DNA from: Spirogloea muscicola
Taxonomy: Eukaryota; Streptophyta; Zygnematophyceae; Spirogloeales; Spirogloeaceae
NCBI GenBank assembly: GCA_009602725.1
Contig: WELB01000229.1
Location: 205,592-217,106 of the forward strand
Length of the DNA: 11,515 nucleotides
Reading direction: 5' to 3'
A program made the position numbers and the translations under genes. The notes beneath the pieces were generated by a model that made no database searches, was not told the DNA's origin, and saw nothing but the letters and a program-made list of their open reading frames with translations. Shown piece after piece: positions 1 to 7,874 of the stretch. The first letter of the stretch is position 1; the number at the start of each line of letters is the position of its first letter.

Positions 1-15
1 CCCCGCGCCGCCGCC

Positions 16-786
16 ATGGAGAAGATGTTCGGCCCCGCGTACACGGGCGACCCCGGCGTGCCCCACTCCGACCGCGACACCTTCTCCGGCATCGTCCAGG
101 GCGCGCTCGCCTTCTCCCTCCTCACCGCCGTCAACCCCTACCACTGGCACACCGGCGGCACCATGTTCAAGTGAGCGCCCCCGCCCCCCACCCTCGCCCC
201 CCGCCTCCTCGCCCCCGCGCGGCCCTCTGCTCCAGCTCCTCAACCGCGCCTCTGCCGCTGGCGCCCGCGCCAGCTGGCACGACTGGGCCATGGTGTGCGA
301 GAACCACCGCATGAAGAGGGCTGCCAAGGCCAAGAGGAAGTACGAGCCCGTGGTGAGTGCTCCACCGCCGCCTCCGTCTCGCCCGACCAGCACAACCCAC
401 CTTCCGCGTGTCTCCTCCCTCTGTGCCCCAGACTCTGTGTGCTCACTTCACCGGTCCCAGCTCTTGTTCTCCCCCTGCAAGTCCACCCTTATCGCTAATG
501 GCAGAACACACCCTACTTGTTCACGCGTAGAGGCTTGCATTGAATTTGGAGGCTCGCCTATGGTGCTCAAAGGGCCTGCTGGCACTGTATTGCTGGCAGC
601 TCTGTTGGGTTGAGCTGCAGATAGTTTGAGGGGTCAGTGAAAACAAGTGATGATAGCTTGTTCCTGCCTGCGTTTTGCGGTGGGCATCAATATCTCTGTG
701 CGTTTTGCACATTGCAGTGGAACAAGATGCTGAGCGACGAGGTGCGGGAGTCTTACTACCAGAATTGGCGGGAGAACTTCCCATAG
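16..786 (+). CDS. Three-exon gene for a 100-residue small, probably single-pass membrane protein
   Basis: Exons 16-170, 274-352 and 718-786 join in phase (2, then 0) with GT-AG introns of 103 and 365 nt; donors are GTGAGC and GTGAGT, and the last acceptor is a clean TTGCAG. The start ATG lies in a perfect Kozak context (GCCGCCGCCATGG). Reading through the first donor would stop after 52 codons, which supports splicing there. The product begins MEKMFGPAYTGD and has a hydrophobic stretch at about residues 26-42 (GALAFSLLTAV), then NPYHWHTGG. A basic segment follows (MKRAAKAKRKYEP), and it ends in an aromatic tail (SYYQNWRENFP). This design resembles small accessory subunits of the mitochondrial complex I membrane arm in plants and algae. 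That is an impression from length and layout, not a recognised homology. The second-exon acceptor (272-273) has a weak pyrimidine tract; the acceptor at 234-235 does not keep the frame. The promoter lies outside the window. Confidence 0.62.
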
Positions 787-1770
787 CTCTCTATCCCTCC
801 TCGGTAGCCCTCATCAAATCCTCTCTTCCTCCCTGTGACACTTGGTCTCTTCCATAGCAGTCATTGGACTCTGCCTCTCCTTTTACCCACCGATGCACCT
901 CACAGGAGGACTGACTAGCCATTGAGCCAATGCCGAGGTAGTACTTGTACAAAGTTGAGCTGAGTTGATGAAGTACGCGCATGTCCTCCGCTTGCTCCTT
1001 TTGAAGAGGTCCTTCTGCAAGGGAATAGTACGAGTAGCCGTTGTCTCTGCCTGCTTGGCTGCAGTTCCTGCGGGTTATCAAGGGAGAGTGGCACCTAGGG
1101 GGCTGACACTGCACAAGTGGTTTGCAGCAGTATCATGTGCGACACCCTTAAATGGCACGTGTGACTGGCTGGCTTGTACCTCCAGGACAAGTGGTCCTGT
1201 CCAATAGTGGCAGCGGCGTGTTGCTGTTTAGGGCTGAGTATTGGGCCACCAATTCGCACGCATACTGTGTGCTTGGTGTTTTTGCTGCTCACAGATGAGA
1301 TGGCGTCCTGCTTGTCCACTCAGCTCCTCTACCTCTCTGGCTGGCTGCCATCACCACTTATAGCCTATAAGGGAGCTTGCTTTGCTGCAAATGCTCTGCA
1401 CCTTTGCTGCAGATGCTCTGCAGCATTTGCGGTCAGGAGCACCTAACTATAAGCTTGTGTTCATATGTAGCACGGCTAGAAACACAACATGCTTTTGTGC
1501 TAGGGCTAGTGACAGGCTGCAGCGCTCAACCCACTCATCAGGGCAATTATTTCCTGCCGCTGGGGTGGAGGACCACGTGGCAAAGCCGAACCCGGGTGCG
1601 TGGATGCAGCAAGCGAGAGGACCTCAGCACCAACCAGCCCGCCTATGCAGATCCATGGACAACCTCTGGCAAGATGACTCAGCTCGCAAGAGACGAGTCA
1701 GTGCCAGACCATCAGAAGGAACAGCCTTAAAGTAAACAAAAGAGATGCCAGCCAGCCAGATGCAAGGACA
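787..1770. other. No supported gene; unresolved spacer
   Basis: No open frame here looks convincingly coding. A minus-strand open stretch (1114-791, 107 codons) has a fairly protein-like middle (LHQLSSTLYKYYLGIGS) and could be the last exon of a convergent gene, but no start, splice pattern or homology supports it. At 1379-1433 a direct repeat of about 22 bp (TTTGCTGCAAATGCTCTGCA and a near copy) occurs. It is followed by GCAGCATTTGC, which can pair with it. The stretch from 1500 to 1770 would be the internal side of the LTR element edge described next, but no gag-like frame is visible. Confidence 0.4.
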
Positions 1771-1771
1771 C

Positions 1772-1816
1772 CTCTGATACCAATGTTACGAACCCACCTC
1801 TATACATAAATTTGGA
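1772..1816 (-). mobile_element. LTR-retrotransposon edge with tRNA-iMet primer-binding site
   Basis: On the minus strand TGGTATCAGAG (1782-1772) is an 11-base match to the primer-binding site complementary to the 3' end of plant-type initiator tRNA-Met, as used by many Copia elements. One base away, the minus strand ends CGTAACA (1790-1784), the usual CA end of a 5' LTR; on plus it reads TGTTACG. So a minus-oriented element would have its LTR at coordinates above 1784 and its internal region below 1772. The far LTR end is not clear (an AACA at about 2027-2030 is one option), and I see no gag or pol frame, so this is a remnant or truncated copy. Confidence 0.45.
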
Positions 1817-2202
1817 ATTTGAATGTGCTAGTTGGGTCCGGTCATTGGGGCACACTCATGGCTGAGTTCACTGAAGAGCTTACGATTTGTGTGCTTGGTC
1901 ACAAATGAGGTTTCGCGGACTAGGAGGGAAGGTGGCAAAAGTTCTCAAGTAGCATCAGGCTGGGTGCCTTTATGCCCCCGGTTTATCCAGCTGCCAATGT
2001 TTGGGTGCTGGCTCAGTGTGCGAGGCAACATCGGAGGTGGGGGAGAAGGGATGTGCATTCACTTCATGTATTGCTTGCCGGTCCTTACATGCAAGCCTTT
2101 CGTTCGGCCACCGAATGCTTGGCTGTGAGACAAAGTGGTGGGGCCATCTAAAGGTGCCCAACGTCTGCAGCAGCTGTTCCTGGGCTCCTAAATTTATGTA
2201 TA
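1801..2202. repeat. 402-bp interval bounded by 13-bp inverted repeats
   Basis: TATACATAAATTT at 1801-1813 has its exact reverse complement AAATTTATGTATA at 2190-2202; the match continues imperfectly (GGA against TCC) with one extra base. The outermost TA at each end could be a TA target duplication, as for Tc1/mariner-type miniature elements. No transposase frame lies inside. The left arm overlaps the LTR edge just before it, so the repeat could also be a feature of that LTR or chance in AT-rich DNA. Confidence 0.35.
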
Positions 2203-2635
2203 CCAATTCTTCTTGGCTGCCTTTGAAGCGGCGCAGTCTGCTCCTCCCCCTAGCCCTGCCCAGGGGATTGTATGTCTACAAGTGACCCTGAAGGCATGCA
2301 GGCCTTGCATGCAAACAGGATACCTTCACCTCCCACCTACCTCTGGCAAAAAGTAGTGTCCACCTGTGCTCATGTCTTTGACACGGGACTCAATCACTTT
2401 GCACCCGTCCTGCAGAGGAGCAGCCGCTTGAGCGTCTGCACATTGCAATTGGACAGTATGCTTGTGGCCAGCCTCGCCCCCTCAGTCTTGTCTCTAGGAG
2501 CGTCTGAGTAGCTGAGCACTTACCTTCTATTTGGACTTGCGGATTGAAATTCGTTATCCTACGATTTTTCCCGCCGCCATCTTGGTCAAGTTGCTTGGCA
2601 GGGTCCCCAGTGCGAGCTTGCCCATATTGAGCAGG
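2203..2635. other. Spacer without recognisable genes
   Basis: No frame here has convincing coding character. A near-palindrome around GCATGCAGGCCTTGCATGC (about 2294-2312) is the only structure I noticed. The right part leads into the hairpin and telomere-like tract at 2636-2666. Confidence 0.4.
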
Positions 2636-2669
2636 AAACCGCAAACATGCGGTTTAGGGTTTAGGGCTT
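2636..2669 (+). repeat. Interstitial telomere-like tract abutting an 8-bp hairpin
   Basis: AAACCGCA (2636-2643) and TGCGGTTT (2648-2655) form a perfect 8-bp stem with loop AACA. The stem's last bases are shared with GGTTTAGGGTTTAGGG (2651-2666), which holds two TTTAGGG units of the same type and orientation as the terminal array. It lies at the 3' (left) end of retroelement copy A. Confidence 0.7.
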
Positions 2670-3297
2670 CGATGCTCCGGTGCTCCGTGGGCGGCGAGTG
2701 CACTGCTCTCACATTCTCTCGCGTCACACCAGATACGGCACCGGCCGGATCAATAAGCGGCTGTGGAGAGCACCGGGGTGATGCCCCCGCGCCCTTGCAC
2801 TGACTGCTCTGCGTGCCCCTGCTTGGAATGCGTCGATAACAACGACGTCGAGGAGTAGACGAGGCCCACGGCTCCGGGTGGTGGCAACCACATCCAGACG
2901 CCCTCATGAAAGGTCTGCCACGCTTCTGGAGTACCGGCATGATGCCCGGCACCTCCATGGCCGCATGGTAAGCTGCCTCGCGCGCCAAGCAAGACATAGC
3001 GTCTCTGAGAAGATTGTGGGAGGCAGTACATTCACTTCCCTCAACACATCGAAGCATGTGAGCTGCCAAAGAGACCTCATCCTCCGGACGATGGCCACAT
3101 TCACGCTGTCGAATGCGAATGTAGTGAACACCTCCGTATGCACCTGGCTGGCTTTCCACAGCCGCGCTTAGAAAAAGTAGCAGCCGCCTCCTTCCGTGGA
3201 GGCACTGGGCTAGGGACTCCAAGCCGCCGGTTAGACGAAGAAGTGGCACTCCCAATGGGGGCAAGGGCTGCGAAAAGCCAGCCCAAAAAGAATTCAC
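2660..3297 (-). mobile_element. Retroelement fragment copy A (C-terminal domain remnant)
   Basis: A 247-codon minus-strand frame runs from 3297 to 2554. Its middle (HNLLRDAMSCLAREAAYH, then MEVPGIMP) matches the layout seen in copy B (GLMRDAGYRAVVEVNDIMP). It follows a Cys/His-bearing stretch with the pattern typical of the region after the reverse transcriptase in some algal and oomycete non-LTR-like elements. Beyond it the frame shifts: the DNA around 2860-2825 reads DVVV in another frame, as in copy B. The copy is therefore broken. No reverse transcriptase motif is present. The nuclease-like (PD-(D/E)XK type) reading of this domain is my inference from E, D, DVVV and later K-HY positions seen best in copy B. 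Confidence 0.6.
3265..3284 (+). repeat. Copy of the GGGCTG-CAGCCC hairpin repeat
   Basis: GGGCTG (3265-3270) pairs with CAGCCC (3279-3284). The flanks (ATGGGGGCAAG before, CCAAAAAG after) align with the hairpin repeats at 6793-7532, in the same orientation. It sits at the 5' part of the open frame of copy A. Confidence 0.5.
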
Positions 3298-3367
3298 AAA
3301 GGTTCAGGTTCAGGTTAGGGTGAGTAACCCCCGGCTCGTCTCGCGGCGTGTTGAGGGTGAAAGAAAG

Positions 3368-3634
3368 CGGCTGCTGATATCAAAAGAGCGGCTGTGATAG
3401 CCAGCCAGATGCATACAGGTGGTCATGACGGAGCCACAGGCTAGGCAGCCAGGGATGAGGCGGGGCCCCAGGCAGGGGTGCCGGGCAGGCGGTGCATGGT
3501 GGCGGGGCCGCCGGCCCCAGGCCCGCCCCGCGCCAACGAGTGCGGCTGCTGATACCAAGAGAGCGGCTGAAAAGTCAGCCAGGTGCTTACAGAGGGTGTT
3601 TGTGACCACAACAGCGGAGCCACAGGCTAGGCAG
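3368..3634 (+). repeat. Diverged tandem duplication, unit about 175-186 bp
   Basis: Unit 1 starts with the 28-bp core at 3368-3395 and ends with GGAGCCACAGGCTAGGCAG (3430-3448). Unit 2 has the core at 3542-3569 and the same end at 3616-3634. Both carry a GCCAGCCAG-type segment between. A GC-rich, partly self-complementary stretch (about 3457-3536) separates them. No coding frame is convincing. The core also occurs inside the insertions at 7875-8060 and 8733-8886. Confidence 0.7.
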
Positions 3635-3652
3635 ACAGTGCGCTACTGATCA

Positions 3653-3707
3653 CTTTGTTTTTGGCCACCCATGGCCTCCCCATCTCTGGATACACACGCA
3701 TTCCTGC
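3653..3707 (+). repeat. Retroelement tail end upstream of the REC114-like gene
   Basis: This 55-bp segment matches 8954-9009 at most positions, including ATGGCCTCCCCATCTCT and ATACACACGCATTCC. At the second site it is clearly the end of a copy of the retroelement 3' tail. Here it ends 65 bp before the proposed ATG of the downstream gene. Confidence 0.65.
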
Positions 3708-3771
3708 TGATTAAGTAACCCCCGTGCCAGCAATAGGAAGTCAGACGAGCGGTGAGGGGAGGAAGGGGCCC

Positions 3772-5006
3772 ATGTCGCGCCCGCGCCTGTGGCGCGTCCG
3801 CCTGGCCAAGCTCGCCCCCGTCTCTCCCCCCGCCTCCTTCACCGCCCCGCCGCCGGCCACCTGGCTCTGCAGCAGCGACCTCGAGCCCCTCACGCTCTCC
3901 CTCCTCAGCCGCCCCGACTCCGCCACCTCCACTCTCACCATCGTCGGGGGCTCGTACACCTATGTGCGCTGCGCGCACAACTCCATGCCTCGCGTGCCCA
4001 GCAGCTCTGGCGCCACACACCTTTGCCCGTCCCGTGTCTCGCTGCACTCTGGCCTTCGCCCCTCTCGAGCCGGCCCCTCCGTAGGTCGATGCTGATCAGC
4101 TGCTATCGCCATGCATGCAGGAGCACCACTACATATCAGATATCACTCTTCTTCGCCCTCGCATGAGCTCCATCGCCGCAACAATTCCGCCGTCCGCAGC
4201 AGGCTGGACGGAGCAAAGCAGAATTCTGCTGATGCTCTACTGCTTGACAGGCTATCGGGATGGCCTGGGTGCGCGCCGCTGCATGATCCGCTTTGACGAT
4301 TGCACTGCTGCCGACGAGTGCTTCAAGCTCATACATGTATGCACCACATGTTCACCGCAATCTCGTTCTTTGCAACATATGGCGTCAGGCACGAGGTCTG
4401 TAAGCCGCTCTGGACGGATAACACGGCAACGACTCGAACCTTCAGCCTCATCCTCTTGGATGTCGCATGTACAGGAGACACGTCAAATGGAAATTGCTGG
4501 CAAGGATATGCGACGCTGGCACACTACCAGGCAGCTGCAATTTAAGCCGACAAGCCAGTCAGCACGGCTGGCCGCGGAAGCACCAACTGGCTTCTGGGAT
4601 GCCCAGCCTGCGGTGGGCAACATCAGCAACCATCGAACCACAGATCTGGATAGTGGAAGAGCTTGCCATATGCAGATGCAGAGTCAACCGGATAGTCGAG
4701 CACCAACAGAGCCATCATTGCAGGCTTGCCTTTTGGATCCTCAATTTGCAGGTGACCACAGCTGCAAAATCATGCTAGAAGCTGGCCACTCTTGGCACGC
4801 AGGATGTCTTTACGTGCTGTGCATACAGGCCTGCAAATGACCGAGAGCGTCCCAGCTTATTTCTCGCAGAACTCCTGCAAAAAGTGGAGGCCACGTGGCT
4901 CGAGTTGGAAATTCAGCTCGCTGATGAAATCAGAGCCATCAGTCATTATTCAGAGTCGACACAAGGCCCCGGTGATCACCTGGCCTCTGAAAGGATGCAC
5001 ACATGA
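3772..5006 (+). CDS. REC114: REC114/PHS1-like meiotic double-strand-break protein (four exons, 273 aa)
   Basis: REC114 (PHS1 in plants) acts in the meiotic nucleus with MEI4 and MER2-type partners to promote SPO11 breaks. Proposed exons are 3772-3963, 4121-4336, 4475-4751 and 4870-5006, in phase (0, 0, 1) with GT-AG introns of 157, 138 and 118 nt. The last acceptor has a strong tract (TTATTTCTCGCAG). Residues 4-136 read as the PH-like domain: LWRVRLAKLAP, LTIVGGSYTY, then EHHYISDITLLRP, SRILLMLYCL and RCMIRFDDCTAADECFKLIH. This follows the strand pattern I know for plant PHS1. A polar, probably disordered middle leads to LLDPQFAELLQKVEATW near residues 222-238. That stretch and the following LELEIQLADEI form the amphipathic C-terminal helix that in REC114 binds MEI4. 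The length is close to mammalian REC114. Intron 2 is optional, since its 138 nt stay in frame. The first exon is very GC-rich. No frameshift is seen. Confidence 0.6.
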
Positions 5007-5584
5007 GGTTTCTCAAAGTGTGATTGACTCCATAAATTTGCAATTTGCTGCTTTGGCAGAGGTGGGATTCCTTGCAGCACGTCCGTGGACTAATAAGTTC
5101 TTCGTGTGACTTCTTGGCAGCAACCTCATAAAAGGTGTGCTGCAAGCTTCTCTCAGCAAGCACACTCTTTACCAAGTTCTCGATGTACAACATCATGTTG
5201 CTCCTTGCCTTGATGTTCGATGAACAGCTCTCTGAAGACAGCCATCTTTGTGCCGCTTATGTGAGCCTCAGTCAAGCTGACGTCCACCGACTCTCGCCAG
5301 TGCGTGGCACGGTGGATGGCCCAGCCCGAAATTGATGTAGGGCAAGCAATCCACATAATGCATGCGTAGTATTCCACTGAAGCAAACAGTCAATATTTGC
5401 TGATGGTGTTGACGCAGACCTGACTCGAGAGGTGTGCTTGCACAGTGCTGCACCCTGACTCTAGGAAGCAGGACCGTGCACACGCAACAAGCCTGTGCCA
5501 TGGCCGCGGTTGCCGTGGCATAGAGACATAACAAGAGAATACATAGGAACCTTTTCAAGAGGGGCACAGCAATGGTATAGGGTG
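5007..5584. other. Gene-poor spacer with a broken minus-strand open stretch
   Basis: On minus, 5377-5153 reads open (…TKMAVFRELFIEHQGKEQ) and, in a shifted frame, 5196-4939 continues (MMLYIENLVKSVLAERSLQH, then FYEVAAKKSHEEL). Together they look like one decayed coding segment with a frameshift near 5195, overlapping the 3' end of the REC114-like gene on the other strand. I do not recognise it; a Copia RNase H tail was considered and not supported. The rest, 5380-5584, holds nothing I can name apart from a GC-rich near-palindrome (GCCATGGCCGCGG, then GCCGTGGC) at about 5498-5519. Confidence 0.35.
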
Positions 5585-5675
5585 AGCAAAGTTTTGTGTA
5601 TTTGCAGTGATGAAGGGCCAACGTGGCCAAGTACAGAAGCAAGTGCATCTGATGACGTACATCACTCACTGCAAA

Positions 5676-5701
5676 TTGACCCCAATAGTAACCTGGGTCA
5701 A
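5676..5701 (-). other. Tail hairpin, copy B unit 2
   Basis: TTGACCC (5676-5682) and GGGTCAA (5695-5701) form a perfect 7-bp stem with a 12-nt loop. It is the same structural element as at 5829-5855, 8177-8203 and 8888-8916. Confidence 0.65.
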
Positions 5702-5828
5702 CACATAGAGGGGGGTAACCACCCGGGGCCCTTGCGCAGGGATAATTTCGTGTATTTGCAACAAACGAAGGCCAAATGGCCAAGTACAAAGGCAAGCACA
5801 TCTGAAGACCTACATAACCTACAGCAGA

Positions 5829-5855
5829 TTGACCCGCTCAGTAACCACGGGTCAA
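5829..5855 (-). other. Tail hairpin, copy B unit 1
   Basis: TTGACCCG (5829-5836) and CGGGTCAA (5848-5855) form a perfect 8-bp stem with an 11-nt loop. Confidence 0.7.
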
Positions 5856-6470
5856 AACATGAAGGTCGCTTATCGATGCCTGAATACTAGATGTCAGATA
5901 CGAAGCCCTTCCACCACCAAATAGAGCTCGTCCAGCTTTCTGGTGCAAGGCATTAGCCTGAGCACGCTGCAAACAGGCCGAAACTCGTCGTCGCAAGAAA
6001 GACAAGTGTGCAGCTGGTAAGCCCATCTCAGCCGGAAACACATCTGCACGACGTGTGTAGCCTAGATTGGCAATGTTTTGGAGGAGGGTGTGGAAACGAG
6101 GTCCCAGACAGCCAAAGATGTCGATTGCCGCTGGCAGGAGGTGATCGCATGAAAGGTAGTCGGAGTAGTGCTGCACTTTCTTTGTTCTGCACCGCCCACT
6201 GCGTGACCAGCGACGTGTGTTGATGCTGGACCTTTGTACGCCTCCGTAACAACAACGTCGACCAGGGCGCGTGGTCCACCACCAGGTTGCACGCCCACAA
6301 TGTCAAGTGTGCGGCGATGATGACGTCCCTGGGCGTCCGTAGTGATAGGCATGATATCGTTGACTTCCACGACCGCACGGTAGCCGGCGTCGCGCATCAA
6401 GCCCGCCAAGGCATCGAGGGTGGTTGGCTGCGCAGGCAGGTTGGCTGTGTACGGCAACGTCAGAGAACCC

Positions 6471-6792
6471 AACCCGAGGAGAAGAGAGCGGTGGTTGATG
6501 ATGACGAGTGGCTGCGGAAGCCAGCCAAGGGTGCACCAGGCGGGATGATGCTGGGCTAGAGCTTGTGCGCTGCATGGGAGCAATGGGAATAGGGGAAGAG
6601 CCGCCCGCGCTAGCGCCGCTCAGCACGACATTTTCGTGCACCTCACACCTTCTTCCGTGTGCGCTTCTTTCCCGGCTGGCCCTCCTCGGCTATCGGCAGG
6701 GACGGCTCGCCCCTCCGGCAGAGTTGCTCATTCTATCTGCTACTAGTTAGGGTTTACTGAGCAGCCATTCTTTGTGATCGCTTGCTTTTATG
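6471..6792. other. Probable upstream retroelement sequence, no intact gene
   Basis: The minus-strand frame of copy B extends to 6583 without further motifs I recognise. 6584-6792 shows no convincing coding frame; it is mixed sequence leading into the first hairpin repeat at 6793. Confidence 0.3.
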
Positions 6793-7532
6793 TTCCAGTA
6801 AAGGCGATGGGTGTGATTCGCCAGCCTGCATGATGTCCACTTCCCGCCTCTCCTGGACCTTGTCATTCTGTTGTGCGCTGGCCGTTCGCAAGTCACGTTC
6901 TTTCAGAAGAGGACGAAGCAGCTGTCAAGGGAAAAGATTTCGTGTATTTGAAACAATCGAAGGGGGCGGAGCTGTGAAATGCAACAAGCTGAATAAGAAA
7001 GGCCAAATGGGGGCGGCGGCCGTAAAAGAGAGGAAACCTCTTTCAGTAAAGGGCAATGGCTGTGATTGCCAGCCCAGATGAAGAAAGGATAGTTCCTAGA
7101 CGGGGCCGAGGGCTGTGAAAGAGCGGCAGACTCTTCCATTTCTTTCTAATACACGATCTTTTCCTTCCAGTAAAGGGCGATGGCTGTGATGGCCAGCCCC
7201 GGGCTGTGAAGGCCAAACGGCCAGCTTGCTTCTCGTTGTTAGCCGGGCAACTGGCTGCCGTGGCCTGTAAGGAATAGACGCTTCCAGTAGAGGGCGATGG
7301 CTGTGAGTGGCCAGCCCAGGAAAGAAAAGGAACGAAGTTCGAAGGGGTCACAGAAAGAGTAAGGGGACTGAGCTCTTCAGTGGCGGTGCTCCGAGGCTCC
7401 CCGAGTTAGCTTGTCAAATGTGCATGTGTCCAGGCGTTAAAACTAAAGCCCCCTCCCCCCTCCTCGTTCGCACTGTTATTTCGAAGATAGACGCTCCCAG
7501 TAGAGGGCAGATGGCTGTGAGAGGCTAGCCCA
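6793..7532 (+). repeat. Five dispersed copies of a 35-38 bp hairpin repeat
   Basis: Copies lie at 6793-6827, 7041-7076, 7167-7200, 7282-7318 and 7495-7532. The shared pattern is CAGTARAGGGCGATGGCTGTG followed by a short variable stretch and GCCAGCCC. In each, GGCTG (GGCT in the last) can pair with CAGCC (or AGCC). Copies 4 and 5 also share ATAGACGCT just before. Spacing is irregular (115-248 bp). Related hairpins occur at 3265-3284 and 3391-3407, and in the opposite strand sense at 8840-8858. Between copies 1 and 2, TTTCGTGTATTTG and a GGCCAAATGG block recall the retroelement tail, so the region may be shredded element sequence. Confidence 0.65.
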
Positions 7533-7717
7533 GAAAAAGAAATATTTCAATCAGAGAGAGGGCGTGTGGTGCGCATGAAATTGAAAGGGAGGCAATCCTA
7601 GCCTGGTAACGGGGGTAATGAGTTGGCTGAGGGGGCACTTAATATCCTCGAGTGAGCACATACTTATCTGACAAGCTAAGCTGAGGACCACGACCACGGA
7701 AGCCATTAGCCTGGCCT
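7533..7717. other. Spacer with a decayed minus-strand tail
   Basis: On minus, TATGTGCTCACTCGAGGAT (from 7665) aligns with the tail start seen at 8884-8903 (TATGTGCTGACTCGTGGTT). This suggests a further, badly decayed tail in inverted orientation. No gene is visible. Confidence 0.35.
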
Positions 7718-7874
7718 AACTGCAGTTGACATCCTTGGCTGTATAGGTCCGCGTTTCCACACTCTCCTCCAGAGCATTGCCACTCTAGGCTGTGCATGAC
7801 GTGCAGATGTGTTTCCGGCTGAGATGGGCCTGCCAGCTGCATATCTGTCGTTCTTGCGACGACGCGTTTCGGCC

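Larger units (their letters stand above)
5587..5859 (-). repeat. Tandem pair of retroelement 3' tail units
   Basis: Unit 1 (5859-5747) and unit 2 (5702-5587) each begin with a hairpin, then carry AGATG, CTTG, TGTACTTGGCCA and CAAATACAC blocks in the same order. Starts are about 155 bp apart, with a GC-rich linker (CCCCGGGTGGTTACCCCC on minus). An open frame crosses both units (5801-5268), but it only reflects the repeat. Confidence 0.7.
5585..6470 (-). mobile_element. Retroelement fragment copy B (C-terminal domain plus doubled 3' tail)
   Basis: This is the best preserved copy. On minus, from about 6440, a frame reads RDAGYRAVVEVNDIMP, then RRTLDIVGVQ, ALVDVVVTEAYKG, and AGHAVGGAEQRK. In a shifted frame it continues HYSDY, AAIDIFGCLGPRFHTLL, GLPAAHLSFLRRRVSA and CLQRAQANALHQKAGRAL. 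The spacing of E, D, DVVV and K-HY is like that of PD-(D/E)XK nuclease domains found after the reverse transcriptase in some retroelements; that is inference. A frameshift near 6180 breaks it. It is followed by two diverged copies of the 3' tail (5859-5747 and 5702-5587), each starting with a hairpin. No reverse transcriptase is in the window, so the copy is 5'-truncated, as is usual for non-LTR elements. Confidence 0.65.

Noticed and set aside
791-1114. Convergent gene on the minus strand
   Set aside because: Part of the frame looks protein-like, but there is no start, splice pattern or homology to support it, so it is only noted as unresolved.
3643-4047. 134-codon minus-strand open frame opposite the REC114-like first exon
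   Set aside because: It is Gly/Arg/Glu-rich as expected from reading GC-rich DNA backwards; the plus strand has a spliced product with domain character.
4337-4474. Reading straight through as coding instead of an intron
   Set aside because: The 138-nt stretch is open and in frame, so retention is possible, but it has GTATGC and TACAG ends and no domain character; the spliced form is preferred without certainty.
4939-5377. Copia-type RNase H or integrase remnant
   Set aside because: A loose similarity to the VVHHFVRE-like region was tried, but catalytic positions and spacing do not fit.
5268-5801. 177-codon minus-strand frame with repeated CLPLYLAIWP-like peptides
   Set aside because: The peptide repeat is produced by the tandem noncoding tail units; no family match and the frame is not kept in all copies.
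6793-7532. CRISPR array
   Set aside because: Repeats are diverged, spacing is irregular (115-248 bp), and the genome is eukaryotic.
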